The translations under genes were made by a program, and so were the position numbers. Under the pieces are notes generated by a model. It had not been told where the DNA came from and did not search any database. It saw only the letters and a program-made list of their open reading frames with translations. From Streptomyces sp. NBC_01314 (GTDB lineage Bacteria > Actinomycetota > Actinomycetes > Streptomycetales > Streptomycetaceae): DNA of 64,000 nucleotides. This document shows positions 26,535-34,758 of the stretch, in pieces (the first letter of the stretch is position 1; the number at the start of each line of letters is the position of its first letter). The DNA lies in NCBI RefSeq assembly GCF_041435215.1, contig NZ_CP108394.1, positions 8,122,001 to 8,186,000 of the forward strand, in the 5' to 3' direction.

Positions 26535-27170
26535 ATGGCCAACAAGACCGTCCCTGATTCCGCCCGGCGCAGCGAGAAGTCGCGTCGCGCCATCTACGAC
26601 GCCGCCCTCGCCCTCGTCGGTGAGGTCGGGTACCAGAAGACGACCATCGAGGGCATCGCGGCCCGTGCCGGCGTAGGGAAGCAGACGATCTACCGGTGGT
26701 GGTCGTCGAAGGCCGACGTCCTGCTGGAGGCGTTCATCGATCTGAGCGCCCAGGCGGCGGAGGCCGCCGCCCGGCCCGAGGTCATCGGGGAGCGGGCCGA
26801 GTACGAGATCCCGGACACGGGGGACCTGGAGGCCGACCTCAAGGCGGTCCTGCGCGCCACCGTGGACGAACTGCTCGACCCCAGGTTCGAGGTCCCCTCG
26901 CGCGCCCTGGCCGCCGAGGGGGTGGTCAACCGGGAGCTCGGCGCCGAGTTCGTCGCCAAACTGCTCGAACCCCAGCTCCAGCTCTATGTGAAGCGCCTGC
27001 GCGCGGCCCAGCGGCAGGGTGCCGTACGTCCCGACATCGACCCGCGGATCGCCCTGGAGCTCTTCGTCTCCCCGCTCGCCCAGCGCTGGCTCCAGCGCAC
27101 GGGACCCATCTCGTACGCGTACACGGACGCCCTCGTCGAGTACGCCCTGTACGGCCTCGCGCCCCGCTGA
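26535..27170 (+). CDS. TetR/AcrR-family transcriptional regulator
   Basis: 211 residues. N-terminal helix-turn-helix SRRAIYDAALALVGEVGYQK then TIEGIAARAGVGKQTIYRWW, canonical for TetR. The C-terminal ligand domain (about 70-211) is of the TetR_C_11/16-like type (EFVAKLLEPQLQLYVKRLRAA). It probably binds the inverted repeat 26 bp upstream and controls itself and the divergent DUF6243 gene. The ligand is unknown. Confidence 0.92.
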   Translation: MANKTVPDSARRSEKSRRAIYDAALALVGEVGYQKTTIEGIAARAGVGKQTIYRWWSSKADVLLEAFIDLSAQAAEAAARPEVIGERAEYEIPDTGDLEADLKAVLRATVDELLDPRFEVPSRALAAEGVVNRELGAEFVAKLLEPQLQLYVKRLRAAQRQGAVRPDIDPRIALELFVSPLAQRWLQRTGPISYAYTDALVEYALYGLAPR

Positions 27171-27404
27171 GCCGGGTCAACTTCCCGCCCGGGTGTGATC
27201 AATCCGACCAAGTGGCGGCCGAGCGCCGAACACGTGGCCCGGTGGGCGGGACGTAAATCCCGTCAAATCATGCAATAGCCCACCATTCCTGTCCGCACTC
27301 CGGCATCGCCCCACCTACCCCGGATGTGGGCTCCGGCCACCCGCGGCGCAGGATGGTGGGACCATGGAGCATGCTGTCCGCACCACAGCGAGGCGAGGCG
27401 ATAG

Positions 27405-28157
27405 ATGAGCGCGACGTTCGGCGGCCGGAGCGGTCGGCAGGGCAGGTTCTCCGAGTGGCTGCGCGCCCGACGTACCAGCCGCCCGCTCGACGGAGCCGCC
27501 GACGAAGCCGGCCGTGAGGAACTGCTGCTCGCCGCCGCCGCTGCCGGACTCCCGCTCGCCCCCGCCGCGTACCCCTCGGGCTACGGGTGTTCCTGTGACC
27601 GCGTGGGCTGTCCCACCCCCGCCCGGCACCCGGTGTCGTTCGCCTGGCAGACGCAGTCGACCACCGACCGCGCCCAGATCGAGCACTGGGCCCGGCAGCA
27701 GCCGCAGGCCAACTTCATCACCGCGACCGGCATGGCCCACGACGTGCTGGACGTACCGCTCGCCGCCGGGAGCGAGGCCCTGGAGCGGCTGCTCGCCGCC
27801 GGGATCGAGGTGGGGCCCGTCGCGGAGTCCGAGTCCGAGTCCGACGACGGACGGCTGCTCTTCTTCACCCTCACCCGGGGCACGCCCGAGGACGAGGACG
27901 AGTGGTGGCCCTGCGAGCTGGACTGCCACCCGGAGACCATGGACGAGCACCCCGGCCTGCGCTGGCACTGCCGCGGTTCCTACGTCCCCGTACCACCGGC
28001 CCGGCTCCCCGGTGACCTCACCGTCCACTGGGTGCGCGGCCCCGAGCATCCGCTGCCGGACCCGCTGACCCTGCTGGAAATCCTCACCGACGCCTGCTCC
28101 CGCCATGTGGCCGAGCAGTCGGGCCACACGAACGCCGCCTGGCCCTCCAGGGGCTGA
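27405..28157 (+). CDS. Bifunctional primase/polymerase (Prim-Pol) N-terminal-like protein
   Basis: 250 residues. A Cys-rich motif CSCDRVGCPTPARHP at about 65-80 is the hallmark I know from Streptomyces stand-alone Prim-Pol proteins, followed by WQTQSTTDRAQIEHWARQQP and NFITATGMAHDVLDVP. The N-terminus is basic (GGRSGRQGRFSEWLRARRTS). No helicase domain is attached and no phage genes surround it, so a role outside plasmid replication is likely; it may be catalytically dead. Convergent with the lipoprotein gene of the efe operon. Confidence 0.82.
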   Translation: MSATFGGRSGRQGRFSEWLRARRTSRPLDGAADEAGREELLLAAAAAGLPLAPAAYPSGYGCSCDRVGCPTPARHPVSFAWQTQSTTDRAQIEHWARQQPQANFITATGMAHDVLDVPLAAGSEALERLLAAGIEVGPVAESESESDDGRLLFFTLTRGTPEDEDEWWPCELDCHPETMDEHPGLRWHCRGSYVPVPPARLPGDLTVHWVRGPEHPLPDPLTLLEILTDACSRHVAEQSGHTNAAWPSRG

Positions 28158-28171
28158 CCGCCCGGCCCGGC

Positions 28172-28202
28172 GGTGACCGCTCGGCCCGGCCCGGCGGTCA
28201 CC
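28172..28202. terminator. Terminator between Prim-Pol gene and efe operon
   Basis: 9-bp perfect stem GGTGACCGC (28172-28180) with 28194-28202, 13-nt loop, between convergent stops at 28157 and 28213. The left part is a near-repeat of the Prim-Pol stop region (TGACCGCCCGG at 28155 and TGACCGCTCGG at 28174). Confidence 0.65.
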
Positions 28203-28212
28203 CCGCCCTCCG

Positions 28213-29343
28213 TCACTCGCCCTTGGCCCCCGTGAGCCCGCCCACCTGGCTCAGGAACTTCACCTGCTGGTCCGACCGTGTCTTCGCCGGATCGAGGACC
28301 ACCTGGTTGTTCACGAACTCCAGGGTCAGGGACTGCTTCGGCTCGCCCGTCATCAGCGCCCTGACGGCCGCGTCGTTGACGGGGATGTTCACGTCCCGCG
28401 CGGCGGTCTGCTTCTGGTAGTGGCGGGTGGTGAAGAAGACCAGCGCCCCGCCGTCCGTGGTGCGCAGGCCGACCGGCGCGTAGTCGCCGTTGGTGAGCGC
28501 CTCGTCGATGTACTGCCGCGCCAGCCCCGGCTTCGCCGCGTTCTGCTGGCGCTCGGAACGCTCCTCGGAGGTGTACGGGCCGTCCGCGAAGAGGGCGCTG
28601 TCCTCCTTCAGGTACGTGACGTACTTGTCGGGCAACTCCGCGGGCGCGACGGAGAGTTGGGGGTCGTCCGGCGTGACCGCCTGGGCGTGGCCGTTCTCGT
28701 CCTTCTCGAACTCGGGCAGGTCGGCGGCGGCCACGACCGTGAGGAAGGACACCTCCCACAGATCGGTCAGCCCGTCCCGGGTGAAGACGAACAGCCAACG
28801 GTCCGTCGCGTTGCCCTTGTTGGCGGCGGCGTCGGCCACGAACCAGCGCGGCCAGGCCGCCTTCTCCGGGATCGTGTACGTGACGTCGGTCAGTTTCAGC
28901 GCCACGTGGTTCGGGTTGCCGCCCGGGTTGAGTTTCGCGCCCGAGCGGAGCTTGCCGCCGTCGATGTCGGCGAGCGCGCCGGTGACCCGGGAGGCGTCCT
29001 GGGACTGGTCGTACTCCTTGTCCGCCTTGTTGTACGCGGTGGTGAAGTCCTCCAGCGCCCGCGCCGCCTCCCCCTGGGTCGCCGTGGGCACGATCTCCAG
29101 GTCGCCGCGGACCACCACGCACCCGCTCGCCGTCAAGGACAGCGCGGTCACCGCCGTGGTCACCAGCGCGGCGCGGCCGTACGAACGTAGCCCGTTGCGC
29201 CGACGTAGCCCGTCGTGCCGAAGGAGTCCGCTGTTCTGACCGAGTTCGGTGTCCCGAAGGAGCCCGAGGAACCTCACGCCTGCACGAATCGGACGAACCT
29301 CACGAAGCCTTCGTGGGCTCGGAACCCCGAGAACCCTGCTCAT
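28213..29343 (-). CDS. Putative lipoprotein, last gene of the efe operon
   Basis: 376 residues from ATG 29343, overlapping efeU by 44 bp; GTG 29277 is an alternative. A lipobox LTASGC gives Cys75 from ATG 29343, or about Cys53 from the GTG, so the leader is unusually long and Arg-rich. The mature part has no family I recognise; it shows WLFVFTRDGLTDLWEVSFLT and ALVFFTTRHYQKQT, a pattern of a two-domain secreted protein. Position in the iron operon suggests an iron-related surface role, which is inference. Confidence 0.75.
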   Translation of the reverse strand: MSRVLGVPSPRRLREVRPIRAGVRFLGLLRDTELGQNSGLLRHDGLRRRNGLRSYGRAALVTTAVTALSLTASGCVVVRGDLEIVPTATQGEAARALEDFTTAYNKADKEYDQSQDASRVTGALADIDGGKLRSGAKLNPGGNPNHVALKLTDVTYTIPEKAAWPRWFVADAAANKGNATDRWLFVFTRDGLTDLWEVSFLTVVAAADLPEFEKDENGHAQAVTPDDPQLSVAPAELPDKYVTYLKEDSALFADGPYTSEERSERQQNAAKPGLARQYIDEALTNGDYAPVGLRTTDGGALVFFTTRHYQKQTAARDVNIPVNDAAVRALMTGEPKQSLTLEFVNNQVVLDPAKTRSDQQVKFLSQVGGLTGAKGE

Positions 29344-30175
29344 CAGGAATCTTCACCTTCCCCTTCCCGGAGGCGAACCCTACCGGGGCGAGGAACAGCG
29401 CGAGCGTCGGGATCAGATACAGGAGCCAGACCGTGACTTGGAGGACCGTCGGGTCCGGTTGGAAGTTGAAGACGCCCTTCAGCAGGGTGCCGTACCAGCT
29501 GTCCGGCGGGATCGTCCCCGTGATGTCGAACGCCCTGTCCCTCAGGCCGGGCAGGAAGTCGGCCTCCTGGAGGTCGTGGAAGCCGTACGCGAGGACGCCG
29601 GCCGCGACCACGACGAGCATGCCGCCGGTCCAGGTGAAGAACCTGGCGAGGTTGATGCGCAGCGCGCCCCGGTAGAACAGCCAGCCGAGCACGACGGCCG
29701 TCGCCAGGCCCAGCAGGGCGCCGATCAGCGGGGCCTCGGCGCCGTCGCCGGACGCCCGCACCGACGTCCACACGAACAGCGAGGTCTCCAGACCCTCCCG
29801 GCCCACCGCGAGGAACGCGGTCGCCACCAGGGCGCCCGTGCCCATCCGCAGGGCCGCGTCGAGCTTGCCGTGCAGGTCGGCCTTCAGATGGCGGGCCGTG
29901 CGCCGCATCCAGAAGACCATCCACGTCACCAGGACCACCGCGATGATCGACAGGGAGCCGCCGAGCGCCTCCTGCGCCTTGAACGTCAGCTCCTGGGAGC
30001 CGAATTCGAGGACGCAGCCGAAGGCGAGCGCCAGCGCGACGGCGACACCGATACCGATCCAGATGGGCTTCAGCGCGTCCCGGCGGTCCGTCTTCACCAG
30101 ATAGGCGATGAGGATGCAGACGACGAGACTGGCTTCCAGGCCCTCCCGCAGACCGATCAGGTAGTTCGCGAACAC
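29300..30175 (-). CDS. efeU: EfeU/FTR1-type ferrous iron permease
   Basis: 291 residues, seven hydrophobic helices. Both REGLE motifs that carry iron through FTR1/EfeU channels are present: LREGLEASLVVC at residue 9 and VGREGLETSLFVW in the middle. The C-terminus is charged (KGKVKIPDEQGSRGSEPT). The start lies 3 bp after the efeB stop, so it is coupled. The Efe system imports Fe2+ after oxidation or heme-iron extraction by the EfeO/EfeB partners. Confidence 0.94.
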   Translation of the reverse strand: MFANYLIGLREGLEASLVVCILIAYLVKTDRRDALKPIWIGIGVAVALALAFGCVLEFGSQELTFKAQEALGGSLSIIAVVLVTWMVFWMRRTARHLKADLHGKLDAALRMGTGALVATAFLAVGREGLETSLFVWTSVRASGDGAEAPLIGALLGLATAVVLGWLFYRGALRINLARFFTWTGGMLVVVAAGVLAYGFHDLQEADFLPGLRDRAFDITGTIPPDSWYGTLLKGVFNFQPDPTVLQVTVWLLYLIPTLALFLAPVGFASGKGKVKIPDEQGSRGSEPTKAS

Positions 30176-30178
30176 GGT

Positions 30179-31468
30179 CTACGCCTCCTTCGAGAACAGC
30201 GCCCGGCCCCACCAGTCGTCCGCGTCCCGGACACCCGGCGGCACCGCGAAGACCGCCGAACCGACGTGCTGGATGTACTCGTTGAGCGCGTCCGTGGCCA
30301 GATTGCGCTGGACCGGGATGAACCCCGTCCGCACATCGCGCTGGTAGGCGAGGAAGAACAGGCCCGCGTCCAGGCGGCCGAGCCCGTCCGTGCCGTCGGT
30401 GAAGGAGTAGCCGCGGCGCAGGAGCGTCGCCCCGTCGTTGGAGTCGGGGTGAGCGAGCCGTACGTGCGCGTCCGGCAGCATCGCCTTCAGGAACGGCTTG
30501 TCGCGTTCCTTCGCCTTGCCCACCGGGGCGCCCTCGCCCTTGTCACGGCCGAAGATGTCCTCCTGCTCCTGCAGCGAGGTCCGGTCCCAGGGCTCGATGT
30601 GCATCCGGATGCGGCGGGCGACGAGGTACGAGCCGCCGGTCATCCAGGCCGAGTTGTCGTCGACGTCCCTCTCGCCCACCCACACGAACTTCTTCAGCCG
30701 GGCCGTCTCCGTGCCCGCGATGTTGCGGGTGCCGTCCTTGAACCCCATGAGGTTGCGCGGGGTCTGCGCCTCGGGCGTGGTCGACGAGGTCTTGCCGAAC
30801 CCGAGCTGGGACCAGCGGACCGACACCTTGCCGAAGCCGATGCGGGCGAGGTTGCGGATGGCGTGCACCGCGACCTGCGGGTCGTCCGCGCAGGCCTGGA
30901 CGCACAGGTCACCGCCGCTGCGGGCCCGGTCCAGGTTGTCACCGGCGAACTGCGGCAGGTCCACCAGCGCCTCGGGCCGCTGCCCCGCCAGCCCGAACCT
31001 GTCGAACAGCGACGGCCCGAAGCCGATCGTCAGTGTCAGCCGGGACGGCTTCAGCCCCAGGGCCTCGCCGGTGTCGTCCGGCGGGGCCTCCGCCAGACCG
31101 CCGTACGCGCCGTCGCCGACCGCCTTCCCGGCGGTCATCCGGCGCGCGGCGGCCGTCCAGTCCTTCAGCATGGCCACGAACTCGGCACGGTCGTCCGTCT
31201 CCACGTCGAACGCCGCGAAGTGCAGCCGGTCCTGCACGGGCGTGGCGATACCGGCCTGGTGGGCGCCGTGGAAGGCGACGCCCGCCCCGGCGCTGGGAGC
31301 CGTGTCGTCGCCGGTGCGCGCCACGGCGACCGCGCCGCCGGCCGCGGCGGCACCGAGCGCGAGCCCGGCACCACCCCAGCCGATCAGCGCACGCCGCGAC
31401 GGAGTACGGGAGTTCTCCGACGCAGTACGGGGGCCGGGCTCGGGGGAGTCGTCGGTGGTCATCGTCAC
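30179..31468 (-). CDS. efeB: EfeB: Tat-exported DyP-type heme peroxidase
   Basis: 429 residues from GTG 31468, which forms a GTGA overlap with the efeO stop (ATG 31462 is possible). Tat signal SRRALIGWGGAGLALGAAA. DyP hallmarks: GFKDGTRNI (distal GXXDG with catalytic Asp) and proximal His in RIRMHIEPWDRTSLQ; terminal region ALNEYIQHVGSAVFAVPPGV. I recall the S. coelicolor/lividans counterpart as DtpA, linked to aerial development. Acts outside the membrane, oxidising substrates with H2O2 and supplying iron to EfeU with EfeO. Confidence 0.94.
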   Translation of the reverse strand: MTMTTDDSPEPGPRTASENSRTPSRRALIGWGGAGLALGAAAAGGAVAVARTGDDTAPSAGAGVAFHGAHQAGIATPVQDRLHFAAFDVETDDRAEFVAMLKDWTAAARRMTAGKAVGDGAYGGLAEAPPDDTGEALGLKPSRLTLTIGFGPSLFDRFGLAGQRPEALVDLPQFAGDNLDRARSGGDLCVQACADDPQVAVHAIRNLARIGFGKVSVRWSQLGFGKTSSTTPEAQTPRNLMGFKDGTRNIAGTETARLKKFVWVGERDVDDNSAWMTGGSYLVARRIRMHIEPWDRTSLQEQEDIFGRDKGEGAPVGKAKERDKPFLKAMLPDAHVRLAHPDSNDGATLLRRGYSFTDGTDGLGRLDAGLFFLAYQRDVRTGFIPVQRNLATDALNEYIQHVGSAVFAVPPGVRDADDWWGRALFSKEA

Positions 31469-32616
31469 TTCACCACGGCTGCCGCGAGCTGCGAGAGGGG
31501 CTCGGCGAGCGCGTTCACCGCGTCCGACAGCTCCTTCTGCTCCGCCTTGCCGACCTTGTCGTAGGAGACGAAGTCGTAACCCGTCTTGTCCTTGCGGTAC
31601 TTGTCGAGCAGCGTGTTCAGGGCCGCGAACTGCTGGTCGAGTTCCTTCGTCAGCTCCGGGTCGTTCTCGGCGGCGACGGACTTCAGCAACTCGTACGACT
31701 CCTCGGCGCCCTCGACGTTCGCCTTGAAGTCGACCAGGTCGGTGTGCGAGTAGCGCTCCTCCTCGCCGGTGACCTTGCCGGTGGCGACCTCGTCGAGAAG
31801 TTCCTTGGCGCCGTTGGCCATGGAGGTCGGGGTGATCTCGGCCTTGCCGACCCGCTTCTGCCAGTCCTCCAGGTCGGTCACCAGCTGGTCGGCCAGCTCG
31901 GAGTCACGGTCGGTGAGCTTGCCGTCCTGCCAGAGCGAACGCTCCAGGCGATGCCAGCCCGTCCAGTCCTTCTCCAGGTCCTGCCCCTCCTCCAGACCGT
32001 CCTCGCGCAGGTCGACCTTCGGGTCGATGTCACCGAAGGACTCGGCGACCGGCTCGGTCCGCTCCCAGCCGATACGGGAGGGCGCGTACGCCTTCTTCGC
32101 GGCCTCGACGTCCCCGTCCTTGACGGCCTCGGCGAACACCTTCACCAGCGGGAGGGTCTCGTCGGCCTGGCCCTGCACGTACTTGCGGTACGAGGCGACG
32201 GCCGCGTCGAGCCGGGGGTCCCTCTTGGCGACCTTGCCGCCGCCGGTGGCCTTGACGTCCTGCCGGATGCCGTCGCCCTTCATGCCCGGCTTGCAGGCGA
32301 TCCGGTAGTCGCCCGCCTTCACCTCGGCGGTGACCTTCTGCTTGGTGCCGGGCCCGATGTTCTCGCGCTCGGTGACCACGCGGTCGTCCGGGAAGAGAAG
32401 GTAGACCTCGGTGACCTTGGAGCCCTTGTTCTCGATGTCCAGCTCGACGTGGCCCGCCGGGAACTCCTTCTTCGACACCTCGCACTTGGTGTCGGTCGCG
32501 GTCACCGATATGGCCCCGTCCGCGCCCGCGCTGCTCTTCTCGGTGCAGCCGGTGACAGCGGTCAGGGCTGCCACCGTCGCGGCGGCGGTGACGGCGGAGA
32601 GTCTGAGGGGGCGCAT
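31465..32616 (-). CDS. efeO: EfeO: iron-uptake lipoprotein (cupredoxin + M75/imelysin domains)
   Basis: 383 residues from ATG 32616. Lipobox TAVTGC gives a lipoprotein. The cupredoxin-like domain (about 35-130) contains ISVTATDTKCEVSKKEFPAG and YRIACKPGM; the M75/imelysin domain follows with the family HxxE in WTGWHRLERSLWQDG. Binds ferric/ferrous iron at the cell surface and delivers it to EfeU. First gene of efeO-efeB-efeU-lipoprotein. A clear iron box lies 56 bp upstream of the start. Confidence 0.93.
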   Translation of the reverse strand: MRPLRLSAVTAAATVAALTAVTGCTEKSSAGADGAISVTATDTKCEVSKKEFPAGHVELDIENKGSKVTEVYLLFPDDRVVTERENIGPGTKQKVTAEVKAGDYRIACKPGMKGDGIRQDVKATGGGKVAKRDPRLDAAVASYRKYVQGQADETLPLVKVFAEAVKDGDVEAAKKAYAPSRIGWERTEPVAESFGDIDPKVDLREDGLEEGQDLEKDWTGWHRLERSLWQDGKLTDRDSELADQLVTDLEDWQKRVGKAEITPTSMANGAKELLDEVATGKVTGEEERYSHTDLVDFKANVEGAEESYELLKSVAAENDPELTKELDQQFAALNTLLDKYRKDKTGYDFVSYDKVGKAEQKELSDAVNALAEPLSQLAAAVVK

Positions 32617-32671
32617 TTCGGCTCCAAGGGAGTACACAGAGGACACACAGAGAAGGTGAGGCGACCCCAAG

Positions 32672-32690
32672 TTATCTGAGGCTAACCTCA
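32672..32690 (-). promoter_or_regulatory. Iron box (DmdR/IdeR operator) of the efe operon
   Basis: TTATCTGAGGCTAACCTCA agrees at 15 of 19 positions with the actinobacterial iron-box consensus TTAGGTTAGGCTAACCTAA, with a perfect AGGCTAACCT core. It sits where the efeO promoter should be, so Fe2+-DmdR1 would repress the operon. Confidence 0.85.
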
Positions 32691-32840
32691 CCAAATGCTG
32701 TACCCCCAGTGAAACCCTCTCTCCGGAGCCGTGCGAGCACGGCCCGATCACGGTGGCCAAAAACAGCCCCCATGATCCGGTCAAGAGCGGGTCAAGAGAC
32801 CCATTCGGCGGTCAAGAACGCGGTTTCACGTCGAAGCGTC

Positions 32841-33000
32841 AACTTCTGTGGCCTTCCGAGGCCTTCCGAGACTTTCCGGAACGTTCAGGGACGTTCCTAG
32901 ATGTTCCTGGACTTTCTTTGATGTTTGGGGATCTTCCTGGATCATCAGTGATCTTTAGGGGTCTTGCGCAACCTCACGGGATCTTCCGTGGGCCTTCGTG
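32841..33000. repeat. Degenerate 10-bp tandem array, about 16 units
   Basis: The DNA reads in a strict 10-bp period with consensus AYCTTCCKGG; examples are GCCTTCCGAG (twice), ATGTTCCTGG, ATCTTCCTGG, ATCTTTAGGG. TT at positions 4-5 is nearly constant. It ends 2 bp before the stop of the hmu pseudogene and starts about 150 bp from the efe iron box. No coding potential was seen. Confidence 0.85.
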
Positions 33001-33001
33001 A

Positions 33002-33841
33002 TCAAGAATCCCGTTTCGGCATGATCAGGACATCGCCGGTCCGCGGCTGCGGGAACACCTCGACCGGCTGCCGGTACACCTCCGACAGCAACTCCTCCTC
33101 GAAGACCCCGCCCGGCGGCCCGTCCGCCGCGATGCGCCCGTCCCGCAGTACGGCCACCCGGTCCGCGTACGCCGCCGCCAGCCCCAGGTCGTGCAGCACG
33201 ACGACCATCGCGTCCCCGGCCCGAGCCCGCGCCCGGCACACCCGCAGCACCAGTTCCTGGTGCCGCAGGTCCAGCGCGGCCGTCGGCTCGTCCAGCATCA
33301 GCAGCGGCGCCCGCTGGGCGAGCACCCGCGCCGGCGCCACCCGGGCGCGCTCGCCGCCGCTCAGCGCGGAGAAGGTCCGCGCCGCGAACCCGGTGACCTC
33401 CGTGACCGCCATCGCCTCCGCCACGGCTCTGTCGTCGGGGTCTTCTCACTCGTCCGCGTGCGGCTGCGGCGCCCACGGCGCCCGCCCCATTTGCGCCCCC
33501 GCGCACCCGAGCGACGCCCCGATCGGCAACGCCAGCACGATCCTCGGGAACCGCACGTTCCACAACACCGACTCGGGAACGCGTTCGAGCTCCGCCCCGC
33601 CGAGCCCGATCCGGTGGACGACCGAGGAGATCACGTCACCGGTGGGGATCGGATAGGCCCCGAGTCCACCGGCGACGGGAACCAGGATGAGGAGGGCGAC
33701 GACGAGACCGACGGTGAGGAGGAGGGGAGCGTGACGACGGGCGGAGGCGGAGGCCTGTGCCCCACCGGCCGCGGCCGACTCGCCCGCCTCCGCGGGCCTG
33801 TCGGACCACTCCGGCTCAACCGGCTTGTCCAGTACGGTCAC
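33002..33841 (-). pseudogene. hmuU'-'hmuV deletion chimera: broken heme ABC importer
   Basis: From GTG 33841 (AGAGGA upstream) the frame encodes the start of a FecCD-type heme permease: cytoplasmic head, helix 1 LLLTVGLVVALLILVPVAGG, and RFPRIVLALPIGASLGCAGA (residues about 97-116). There it switches without frameshift to the middle of a heme ATPase: QMGRAPWAPQPHADE, stop TGA (33446-33448), then in the same frame RAVAEAMAVTEVTG, ABC signature ALSGGERARV, Walker B LLMLDEPTAALD and VVLHDLG. Walker A and most permease helices are missing. About 1 kb was lost. hmuT is absent upstream. Heme import by this locus must be dead. Confidence 0.88.
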
Positions 33842-33963
33842 TTGATCCTCTCAAGGTTGGTCTCGGGGCTGGTCCCAGGGCTGGGGTCGGCCCTGCCTGA
33901 TCGCTGACCGGCGGTGCGGTGACCTGGTACGACCCGGGGCCCGGTTGATGTTTCAATGCTGGG

Positions 33964-34608
33964 GTGACCGACTTCGATGTGCTGCGGGTGTTCTGCGGAC
34001 CCCGCGGCGGATACGGCAACGAACTGGGCGTCGTCCGCGAGGGCTCCGTGATGCCCGACCGTGCCGAGCGCCAGGAGTTCGCCGCCAAACTCGGCTTCAG
34101 CGAGACCGTGTTCGTGGACGACCCCGAGCGCGGTGTCATCGACATCTACACCCCGTCGCTGCGCCTGCCCTTCGCCGGATACCCGTGCGTGGGCGCGGCC
34201 TGGCTGCTCGACGTTCCCGAACTCGTCACCCCGGCCGGTGTCGTCGGGGCCCGGCTGGACGGGGAGTTCAGCTGGATCGAAGCCCTGCCGGAGTGGGCCC
34301 CGCCCCGCACGTTCCGCCAGTACGCCTCCGCCGCCGAGGTCGACGACCTGCGCGTCCCGCCGCCCGGCGACTGGATCTACGCCTGGGCCTGGGAGGACGA
34401 GGCCGCCGGCCGTGTCCGCGCCCGCGCCTTCCCCGGCCGCGACGACGGTATCGACGAGGACGAGGCCACGGGCGCGGCGGCGCTGCAGTTGACCGCCCAG
34501 TTGGGCCGAGCCCTGAACATCACCCAGGGCACGGGCTCCCAAATCCTGACGGCGCCACAGCCGCATGGGTGGGTGGAGGTCGGGGGACGGGTGTTCCTGG
34601 AGCGGTGA
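33964..34608 (+). CDS. PhzF-family isomerase-like protein
   Basis: 214 residues from GTG 33964, shorter than the usual 260-300. PhzF/diaminopimelate epimerase-like signatures: RVFCGPRGGYGNELGVV (position of the catalytic acid near GN-E), LRLPFAGYPCVGAAWLL and DEDEATGAAALQLTAQLGRAL. Members catalyse proton shifts in phenazine and other pathways; most family members are of unknown function. There is no phenazine cluster here, so that role is unlikely. Convergent with heme oxygenase across a spacer holding a dispersed repeat. Confidence 0.85.
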   Translation: MTDFDVLRVFCGPRGGYGNELGVVREGSVMPDRAERQEFAAKLGFSETVFVDDPERGVIDIYTPSLRLPFAGYPCVGAAWLLDVPELVTPAGVVGARLDGEFSWIEALPEWAPPRTFRQYASAAEVDDLRVPPPGDWIYAWAWEDEAAGRVRARAFPGRDDGIDEDEATGAAALQLTAQLGRALNITQGTGSQILTAPQPHGWVEVGGRVFLER

Positions 34609-34688
34609 GGGTGCTGTTGGGAAGAGCGGTAGGGCGCCTTTACGAGGAGCGTGGGGCGCCTTGGGGAAGGCCGCACCCCGTGCTTTCA

Positions 34689-34738
34689 AGGGGCGCGGGG
34701 AACTGCGCGACCAGCCCCCACGAACCCGCAGCGACCAA
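34689..34738. repeat. Dispersed Streptomyces intergenic repeat, type A copy 1
   Basis: Contains GGGGCGCGGGGAACTGCGCG and ACCAGCCCCCACGAACCCGC; the same sequence with a few changes occurs at 42996-43044 in the SARP gene. I know this as a high-copy intergenic element in Streptomyces. Located between convergent PhzF and heme oxygenase genes. Confidence 0.85.
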
Positions 34739-34758
34739 CGAACCCCCCGGCGGAGCCC

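Noticed and set aside
32841..33000. CRISPR-like array
   Set aside because: The unit is 10 bp with no unique spacers and no cas genes; it is a plain tandem array.
33964..34608. Phenazine biosynthesis gene phzF
   Set aside because: No other phz genes are present; only the family fold is supported, so no gene symbol is given.
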